From Amarolinea aalborgensis (lineage in GTDB: Bacteria > Chloroflexota > Anaerolineae > SSC4 > Amarolineaceae), in assembly GCF_900491745.1 (NCBI RefSeq), contig NZ_UETR01000040.1, positions 1 to 27,620 of the forward strand: a stretch of DNA of 27,620 nt, given 5' to 3'. The notes under the pieces were generated by a model. That model searched no databases and was not told the DNA's origin. It worked only from the letters and a program-made list of their open reading frames with translations. Shown one piece after another: positions 1 through 8,000 of the stretch (position 1 is its first letter; each line of letters starts with the position of its first letter). Made by a program: the position numbers and the translations under genes.

Positions 1-114
1 CGTGCGGTGAGCCTGTCGAACCGTGCGGTGAGCCTGTCGAACGCTCGGTCGAGCCGCTCACGACGAAGCCTCAATCGCTCGACGTCAGACCCGCCCCCAA
101 ACTGAAATGCACCC
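1..114. mobile_element. Right end of a MITE-like non-coding element (partial copy 1)
   Basis: This stretch is cut by the window edge. It ends in a 22-bp terminus at 93-114 (GCCCCC-N4-TGAAATGCACCC) that is an exact reverse complement of the left terminus of the element at 14292-14313 and a close match to that element's right terminus at 14707-14728. The preceding bases (about 22-92) align with 14635-14706. A 21-bp unit containing TGAGCCTGTCGAAC is tandemly duplicated at 1-21 and 22-42, whereas copy 2 has it once plus a partial unit. No coding sequence is apparent. The left end lies outside the window. Confidence 0.6.
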
Positions 115-131
115 CCCAAAAAACGCCGCTG

Positions 132-159
132 TTGACAATCCGCGGTTTTGACGTACAAT
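132..159 (+). promoter_or_regulatory. Sigma70-type promoter for the 214/557 genes
   Basis: TTGACA at 132-137 and TACAAT at 154-159 are separated by 16 bp, close to the housekeeping consensus. The nearest downstream start codon is at 214, with a GAGG ribosome site at about 205-208. The promoter begins 17 bp beyond the end of the mobile-type element, a spacing nearly matched at the second copy. Confidence 0.65.
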
Positions 160-213
160 TCTTGGGAGTGATTTGTGCGTTACTTGTACGACAGTTATTC
201 GTAGAGGTCAATC

Positions 214-487
214 ATGAACCTGTCTAGATTGGCGGTGCTCCCCTTGTTCCTGAGTCTGCTCCTTGCGACCGCGACTGCGGCCTCCCCTGCCCTGCAATCT
301 CAAGCAGCCGCGGCGGCGCAGCCGCTGGCCGGCCCGTGTGCGCCTGGCGCAGCCTACGACCCCGGTGGGGCAGCCAGCCAACGATGCACTTCTGCTGGGC
401 TTGCTGGCGCAGGTGAGCGCCTTGCAACAACAAAATGCGGACCTGGCCGGCCGTCTGGCCGCGCTGGAGCGGAGCGGTCGGCCATAA
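214..487 (+). pseudogene. Small secreted protein with a C-terminal coiled coil, interrupted by a frameshift
   Basis: The ATG at 214 follows a GAGG ribosome site and opens a convincing signal peptide (MNLSRLAVLPLFLSLLLATA, then Ala-rich sequence). About 50 codons in, this frame turns into unlikely Arg/Ser/Gly-rich sequence. The +2 frame instead reads NDALLLGLLAQVSALQQQ and on to ERSGRP and a TAA at 485-487, which looks like a genuine Leu/Gln coiled-coil end. The switch fits one extra base in the C or G run near 360-370 (ccccggtgggg). Joined across it, the product would be about 90 residues: secreted, Ala-rich and ending in a short amphipathic helix. It could be a real pseudogene, a sequencing error in a homopolymer, or programmed slippage; nothing in the window decides. 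Function unknown. Confidence 0.5.
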
Positions 488-556
488 GCGCCACGTTGGC
501 GATTGCTCACCATGCGCGCCTCGAGCCGCCGCACGACGTGACGAGGAGACAAAGCC

Positions 557-1717
557 TTGATTCCAAGCGTGGATGATGTCCGGCGCATCGTCGCCGTCAA
601 AGACCCCGTCGTGCGCAATCTGCAGATCACGCAGGCCTACCACGACCTTGCGCTGACGATGAGGCAGTTGACAGGCCCAGGCGCCAACTGGTGTACCATC
701 GCCACCTGGGCATCCAAGCAGGCGGGTCAAAGTATCCGTCGCGAAGACCTGGCGCGCGCGTTTGAACGGCTGCTGCGCGGCACACCCTCTATTCAGCAGC
801 GAGCCGACACGATGCTGGCGGCCGGCCGTGCGCTTGACGGCGAGCAGACGCGCAGCCTGGCCGGCGCCTTGGATGCTCTGTGGGACGCGGTCAACCCCGC
901 GGCGGCCTTTCAACGCACAAGCGATGCCGTGGCGCGCGGCAACGTGAAAGTCTTTGCAGAGATTGGCGCCGAGTTTGCGCGTTTCCTGGCCCTGTTTGCC
1001 GACGGCTGGCCGGATACAGCCGCGCTGGCCGCATTTCGCAACGGCCTGCGGCCAGGCGATCCCCCTGACGGCCAGGAGTATCTGCGCCAGGCCTTCGGAC
1101 ATTATCGCCTGGCCTTGCGCGCCGATGATCTCAAGCAGAAAGCGCAATGGCTGCTGCTGGCCAACCTGGAAATCGGCTTCCATGAGCAGACGCGGCTGCA
1201 GCCAGAGATCGCAGAGGCGATGAACGCGCCGGTGGTTGATCCACGTCGGCTGCGCAGCCGTCTTGTGGCCGAGTTGTTCCCCAGCCCGACTTCGCGTGTG
1301 CGTTACTGGCTGGCCGCGCTGGCCGGGCGCATGCGGCCCTGGCTTGACGCGCGCGATCAGTTGGCGGACGAGGCGCAGAAGCTGGGACGCCGGCTCGTCA
1401 CCGCGACCTTGATGACGCTGACACTGCCCGCCGGCCAGGTGCTGCAGCTCGGCCAAGACCTGACCGCCAGCTTTCCGGACGTGCTGGCAGTCATTGACCA
1501 GCCAGAACTGGCGGCGCTGCTGCAGCGGGTTGACCCAACGGCGAACAGCACCAGCGGCACGGGCGTCGAGGACTGGGGCAACCTGCCGGAGCGCATGCAC
1601 TTCATCGCAGACCTCTTCCGTGCATATCACCTGGCCCCCGCGTTGTTCGAGGCGCCCTTCGACGCCCAACAGGCGGCGATCATTCATGCAGGTGGCCGGC
1701 CCGTGGGGCCGCTGTAA
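557..1717 (+). CDS. Unrecognised 386-aa cytoplasmic protein
   Basis: I do not recognise the family. The start is TTG at 557, supported by a GAGGAG ribosome site at about 543-548; there is no good ATG nearby. The product is mostly helical and Ala/Leu/Arg-rich, with no signal peptide or clear membrane segment. The N-terminal third has the most motif-like part, GPGANWCTIATWASKQAG followed by SIRREDLARAFERLL (about residues 40-73), which looks like a conserved core with invariant-looking Trp, Cys and Gln. A second conserved-looking stretch is near residues 180-215 (YRLALRADDLKQKAQWLLLANLEIGFHEQTRLQPE). It lies 69 bp after the frameshifted gene and probably shares its promoter at 132-159. Despite a long reverse-strand open frame over the same bases, this frame has the ribosome site and the better protein-like composition. 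Confidence 0.75.
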   Translation: MIPSVDDVRRIVAVKDPVVRNLQITQAYHDLALTMRQLTGPGANWCTIATWASKQAGQSIRREDLARAFERLLRGTPSIQQRADTMLAAGRALDGEQTRSLAGALDALWDAVNPAAAFQRTSDAVARGNVKVFAEIGAEFARFLALFADGWPDTAALAAFRNGLRPGDPPDGQEYLRQAFGHYRLALRADDLKQKAQWLLLANLEIGFHEQTRLQPEIAEAMNAPVVDPRRLRSRLVAELFPSPTSRVRYWLAALAGRMRPWLDARDQLADEAQKLGRRLVTATLMTLTLPAGQVLQLGQDLTASFPDVLAVIDQPELAALLQRVDPTANSTSGTGVEDWGNLPERMHFIADLFRAYHLAPALFEAPFDAQQAAIIHAGGRPVGPL

Positions 1718-1796
1718 ATCGTGCCTATCCCCCAGAATTTGACAGCGCCGGCCGCGTCCAAAATCCTGCACGCGACGTCAACCATAACAGCGTCAC

Positions 1797-1814
1797 TGAC
1801 ATCCATGACATCCA
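1797..1814 (+). repeat. Tandem 9-bp direct repeat (TGACATCCA x2) upstream of the adhesin promoter
   Basis: TGACATCCA occurs at 1797-1805 and again at 1806-1814, about 60-80 bp upstream of the predicted -35 element of the adhesin gene. Position and exactness make an activator site possible, but it may be chance. The rest of the 1718-2016 intergenic region holds the promoter and leader hairpin listed separately and nothing else I can recognise. Confidence 0.3.
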
Positions 1815-1875
1815 ACTGTCTTGACGTGTTCGATAGTGCGTCAGCAATCTGTAAGGTGAGAAAGTAGTAGTAGAG

Positions 1876-1904
1876 TAGACACGCCGCTTGTCGAGTGGTA
1901 CAAT
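1876..1904 (+). promoter_or_regulatory. Sigma70-type promoter for the giant adhesin
   Basis: TAGACA at 1876-1881 and TACAAT at 1899-1904 are separated by 17 bp. The leader to the ATG at 2017 would be about 105 nt and contains a hairpin with arms at 1930-1938 and 1945-1953 (GCGCGCGTT paired with AACGTGCGC, one G-T pair). The hairpin is not followed by a T run, so it is not a terminator. Confidence 0.55.
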
Positions 1905-2016
1905 TTACTCGTTCTTCGACAGTGCGTTTGCGCGCGTTGAAAAAAACGTGCGCTCTTCGGTATTCGGATCGTGCGATGCAACCATTTCCCGGCGCCCTTC
2001 TTGAGGAGGTCTAGTC

Positions 2017-5000
2017 ATGTCTCTATCCAGTCACTCGTCTAACCCTGCTCCATCTCGCTTTGCTCTTACACTGCGTTTTTGGCGGTGGGGTCTACTCACG
2101 CTCTTTTTGCTGTTGTTCTTGGGGCTATGGACGGCCACTGCGCCGCCCGCCTTAGCCGCCCCTCCACCGCCAACAGGGGAACCTGTCATTGCGCCAATCA
2201 TGCCAGAACTGTGGCGACTACAGTCCAGCGGCCCGGATGCGGCGCTTTGCGGTAATGCCACGTGGGTTGTGCCTACCGACAGCCCTAACCCCACAGTCGC
2301 CATTTCGGTCAATCTGCTGAAGAACGGAACGGCAAAAATCCTCGACACACCGCTTGGCAAGCTCGACTTCGGCAGCGGCAACATCGCCTATGGGTTCTGC
2401 ACCGACATCTATCATGCGCGTGCGTTCAATCGCGGCTTCTGTCTGGACAGCACCTTCTTCTCCGATTGGCGCGTGGCCTGGGTCGTCACCCATTATCCAC
2501 CCACCATCAACAACGCGATCCAGCAGGCCGCGCGCCAGGCTGCGGTTTGGCGCCTGACCGATGGCTGGCTGCTCAACCAGGCCGACGCCACCATTTACAA
2601 TACCACCTATGACAACGCGGTGCGCGATGCCTACAATGCGGTACTGGCTGCGATTCCTGCTTCACCTCCGCCTGAATACCAGCCGGGAAACCTGCAAATC
2701 GCCATCAATCCAGTCTCCGCCACCAACTTCTTACCCTACCAACAGCCGCACCCCTTCACAGTGCGCCTGACGAAGGGTGGATTCCCACTGGCGGGCTATA
2801 CCGTCAACGTGACGACCTCGTTTGGCTCGCTCGATCGCACGAGCGCAACGACCGATGCCAACGGCGAGGCCGTCTTTACCGTAACCAGCAGCACGCCGGG
2901 CAGCGCCACCCTGCGCGCGACCGCTGTGCTGGCCTTGCCCGCTGGTTCGCGGTTCACCGACCAGGCCAGCCCGGATACCTGGCAGCGCATCGTTCTGGGG
3001 CAAGTGACGCAGGTAACGGTTGTCGCCCAGGCCACCAAAGACTGGGTGCAGTCCAACAACCTGATCATTGCGCACAAGTTCGAAGACCGAAACTTCAACG
3101 GAACCCAAGAAGAAGATGAGCCAAACCTGGCAAACTGGGCCTTCAGGCTGGACACGCCGGCTGGTCAGTTCACCGGCACAACGGACAATAACGGTAATGC
3201 GTTCTTCGAGGGCCGCATCGTTGGCAACGGCACGTATGTCCTGACCGAAACGCTGCAGAACGGTTGGACGAACAGCACGCCTTTGAGCCAGAGCCGCACC
3301 CGCACCGCGGCCGATCCATGGACGACCTGGCGCGCCAACTTCGGCAACAGCCGCTTCTCCGTCCTGCGGATTTTGAAATTCCTCGACTCAAACGGCAATG
3401 CTGTTTGGGACGAGAGCCAGGAACCTCTGCTGCCGGGCTGGCAGTTTGCCTTGTACATCTGGCAGAACAACGACTGGGCGCAGTACCGGGGCGGCACTAC
3501 CGGGCCGGACGGACGCTTGACCTTCACCAACCTGCCCGCAGGTCGGTACAAGGTTGTCGAGCAGCTCGCCAATCATCCTGGTTACACCAACACGACGCCG
3601 CTCGAACAAGAAGTCACGTTGACCTACCCAGTGCAGTCTGAGCTGCGCTTCGGCAATCGCGGCACGTTGGGCATCAGCGGCAGCAAGTTCAGCGACCTGA
3701 ATGCCAATGGCCAATGGGACACGGGTGAACCGGGTTTGGCTGGCTGGACGATCCGCCTGGTAGGTGGACCTCATGCCCTTAACCAGACAACCACTACCGG
3801 CGCCAATGGCGCGTATGCCTTTACCAATCTGGAGCCTGGCGTCTATACCGTGACCGAGACGCCCCAGGCCGGATGGGCGCAAACTTACCCGGCTGCACCT
3901 GGCGCGCACACCGTCACTTTGGTCAGCCAGTCCGTCACCAACATCAACTTCGGCAATACACGGCTGGGCAGCATCGGCGATTACGTCTGGCTCGATCTCA
4001 ATCGCAATGGTATCCAGGATGCCAGCGAAGTTGGAGTCCAGGGCGTCACCGTCGAGTTGTTCAAGTTGATCGCTGGCACCTGGGTTTCTCAGGGCACTCA
4101 ACTGACGAACGCCAGCGGCAACTATCTCTTTGGCAACCTGATGGCCGGCAGCTACTATGTTCGCTTCCAACTGCCGACCGGATACGCGTTCACCCTGCGC
4201 GATCAGGGCGGCGATGATACGCGCGACAGCGACGCTGATCAAACGACTGGCGCGACGATTGCCATCACGCTCAATGCAGGCGACAACCAGCGCCAGTGGG
4301 ACGCCGGCCTCTATCAACCGCCTAGCATTGACGTCGAAAAGTACGTTTCTGTGGACAACCAGGCGACCTGGCAAGACGCTGATGATCCGCCCGGCCCGCA
4401 GGCAACCGCGGGAAGCAATGTCTACTTCCGCTTTGTGGTGGTGAACACAGGCAACGTGCCCTTGAGCAACGTCACCCTGAGCGACAATGTCTACCCACTG
4501 ACCTCCTGCAGCGCGATTCCCAACCCGCTGCCGCCTGGCGCCAGTTACACCTGTGTATATGGGCCTGTGCCCGCGCAGGTGGGACAGCACACCAACACGG
4601 CGACAGCCACGGGCACAGGAAGCGACATCACGGTGAGCGACACGGATAATGCGAACTACTACGTCACGCCGCAGCCGGCCATTGATGTAGAAAAGTACGT
4701 CTCCGTAGACGGCCAAACAACCTGGCAAGACGCCGACAACCCGCCCGGACCGCAAACAACCGCAGGAAGCCCAATCTACTTCCGCTTCGTGGTGACCAAC
4801 ATCGGTAACGTCACGCTGACCAATGTCACATTGACCGATAATGTGTACGTACTGAGCGGGTGTTATGTCCCCTATCCGCTCCAGCCAGGCCAGAGCTACA
4901 CTTGCACCTATGGCCCGACCGCGGCCCTTGTCGGGCAACACACCGACACGGCAACTGCGACCGGTATGTATGGCAACGTCATTGTGCGCGATACGGATGA

Positions 5001-8000
5001 TGCCAACTACATCGTCCCCGCTCGCCCGGCGATTGATGTGGAAAAATATGTGTCGGTAGATGGCGGGGCCACCTGGCAGGATGCGGACACCCCACCAGGG
5101 CCGCAGGCCACCACCGGCGGCTCAGTCTACTTCCGGTTCGACGTGACGAATGTGGGCAATGTGCCGCTGAGCAACGTCACGCTGAGTGACAATGTCTACA
5201 CGTTGACCAACTGCACGATCCCGAACCCGCTGCTGCCTGGTCAAAGCCAAACCTGTTATCTTGGCCCGGTGATGGCGCAGGCAGGTCAGCACACGAACAC
5301 AGCCACGGCTGCAGGCGTCTATGCCGGCGCCACCGTGCGCGACACTGATGACGCGAATTACATCGGCCCGACGCCGACCCCGACCGCGACCAACACCCCG
5401 ACCAAGACGCCAACGCCAACGCCGACGCCAACCAACACCCCAACGAACACGCCTACCGCGACCTGGACGCCGTCGCCCACGTCAACGCCCACCAATACGC
5501 CCACGGCGACGCCAACGCCGATTCCACCGGCGCCCGCGATTGATGTCGAGAAATACGTGTCGGTGGATAATCAGATCACGTGGCAGGATGCTGATTCCCC
5601 GCCTGGCCCACAAACTACGGTCGGCAGCCAGGTCTACTTCCAGTTCGTGGTGACGAACGTCGGCAACGTGCCGTTGAGCAATGTGACGTTGAGCGATAAT
5701 GTCTTCACTCTGGTTCGCTGCACTGTCCCATCCTTCCTGTCGCCTGGTCAGAGCTACACCTGCTGGCACGGCCCCGTGGCCGCGCAGGCGGGTCAGCACA
5801 CCAACACGGCCACTGCGACCGGCGTCTATGGCAACACCACGGTGAGCGACGCGGACGATGCCAACTACCTCGCGCCGCCGCAGCCGGCCATTGACGTGGA
5901 GAAATACGTCTCCGTGGACAACCAGGCTACCTGGCAGGATGCGGATAATTCACCCGGCCCGCAGGCCACCGCGGGCAGCCCGATCTACTTCCGCTTCGAT
6001 GTAACTAACACCGGCAACGTGCCGCTGACCAACGTCACGTTGACGGACAATGTGTACGTCCTCAGCAGCTGCAGCCCCATCCCCAATCCGTTTCCGCCGG
6101 GCGGCAGTTACTCCTGTACGTTTGGCCCCGTGGCGGCCGAGCTGGGCCAGCACACAGACACGGCCACGGCAACTGGTCTCTATGGCGGGACAACGGTGCG
6201 CGACACGGACGATGCCAACTACTACGCGCCCTCAAATCCGGCCGTGGATGTCGAGAAATACGTGTCGGTGGATGGCGGGAACACATGGCAGGATGCCGAT
6301 ACACCGCCAGGCCCACAGGCCACCACCGGCGGCTCGGTCTTCTTCCAGTTTGTGGTCACCAACATCGGCAATGTGCCGCTGAGCAACGTCACCCTAAGCG
6401 ACAATGTCTACACGTTGACCAATTGCACAGTTCCGAATCCGCTGCTGCCTGGACAAAGCCATACGTGCTGGCTTGGCCCGGTGACAGCGCAGGCCGGCCA
6501 GCACACGAATACAGCCACGGCTGAAGGCGTCTATGGCGGCGTCACCGTGCGCGACACCGACGATGCAAACTACATCGGTGTGACCCCGACGCCAACCAGC
6601 ACGCCAACGGACACGCCGACGCCGACCTTCACGCCAACAGCGACGCCGACGGAAACGCCGACGCCAACCTGGACGCCCACGCGAACGCCGACGCCGACGA
6701 ATACACCAACCGCGACGCCGACGAGCACGCCAACCAACACACCAACGCCGATCCCGCTGGTGCCAGCGATTGACGTGGAGAAATTGGTGTCGGTGGACAA
6801 TCAACTCACCTGGCAAGATGCGGACTTCCCGCCCGGCCCACAGACTGTGGACGGGTTCGCGGTCTACTTCCAGTTCGTGGTGACAAACGTCGGCAACGTG
6901 CCGTTGAGCAACGTGACGTTGAGCGACAATGTCTTCACCCTGGTTCGCTGCAACGTCCCGCCCACCCTGTCACCCGGTCAGAGCTACACATGCTGGCATG
7001 GCCCGGTGCCCGCGCAGGTGGGACAGCATACCAACACGGCCACGGCGACCGGCGTCTATGGCAACACCACGGTGAGCGACACGGACGATGCCAACTACAT
7101 CGTGCCGCCGCAGCCGGCCATTGACGTGGAGAAGTACGTCTCCGTGGATGGCCAGGCTACCTGGGAGGATGCAGATACTCCGCCCGGCCCCGCGGCAACG
7201 GCAGGCAGCCCGATCTACTTCCGCTTCGTGGTGACCAACATCGGCAACGTGCCGCTGACCAACGTCACGTTGACGGATAACGTGTACGTCCTCAGCAGCT
7301 GCAGCCCCATCCCCAACCCGCTTCTGCCGGGCGGCAGCTACACCTGTACCTTTGGCCCCGTACCGGCCGAGCTAGGCCAGCACACGGATACGGCAACCGT
7401 CACTGGAACCAACGGCAATATCACGGTGCGTGACGCCGATGATGCGAACTACAACGCCTTGACCAGGCCCGCAATTGACGTCGAGAAACTGGTCTCGGTG
7501 GATTCAGGCGCCACGTGGCAAGACGCAGACACCCCGCCTGGGCCAGCCACCACGATCGGCAGCCCGGTGCTCTTCCAGTTCATCGTGACCAACATCGGCA
7601 ACGTGCCGCTGAGCAACGTGACCCTGAGCGACAACGTCTATCCCCTGAACGGTTGCCCGGCGATCCCGAACCCGTTGGCGCCAGGAGCCAGCTATACCTG
7701 CACGTTCGGGCCAACACCCGCGCTCGTAGGTCAGCACACCAACACGGCGACTGCCGTCGGCGCGTATCTCAATGTGGTGGTGCGTGACACGGATGACGCC
7801 AACTACTATGCCGCACCGCAGCCCGCGATTGATGTGGAGAAATATGTCTCCGTAGATGGCCAAATCACCTGGCAAGATGCAGACATCTCACCAGGGCCGC
7901 AAAGCCGCGTCGGCGACACGGTATTCTTCCGCTTCGTGGTGACCAATGTGGGCAATGTGCCCTTGAGCAACGTGACGCTCAACGACAGCGTGTTTCCATT

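Larger units (their letters stand above)
5032..7473 (+). repeat. Tandem duplication of a three-domain block within the DUF11 array
   Basis: Block 5032-6243 (units 3, 4, 5; 1,212 bp) and block 6244-7473 (units 6, 7, 8; 1,230 bp) correspond unit by unit. Units 3 and 6 share VDGG, TTGGSV and NPLLPGQS. Units 4 and 7 share FTLVRC and SYTCWHGPV. Units 5 and 8 share YVLSSCSPIPNP and AELGQHTDTAT. Units 3 and 6 are each followed by a Thr/Pro linker. The 18-bp difference comes from linker length. This is best explained by duplication of a four-part cassette. Confidence 0.8.

Noticed and set aside
224..1771. 515-codon open frame on the minus strand
   Set aside because: It covers two plus-strand genes, has no ribosome site, reads as Arg/Gln/Gly-rich sequence without motifs, and is a by-product of high GC third positions.
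1821..1849. TTGACG at 1821 as a -35 for the adhesin
   Set aside because: No acceptable -10 lies 16-18 bp downstream; the 1876/1899 pair is better.
3388..4941. 517-codon open frame on the minus strand inside the adhesin
   Set aside because: It is the complement of the repetitive adhesin codons and the plus frame has clear domains.
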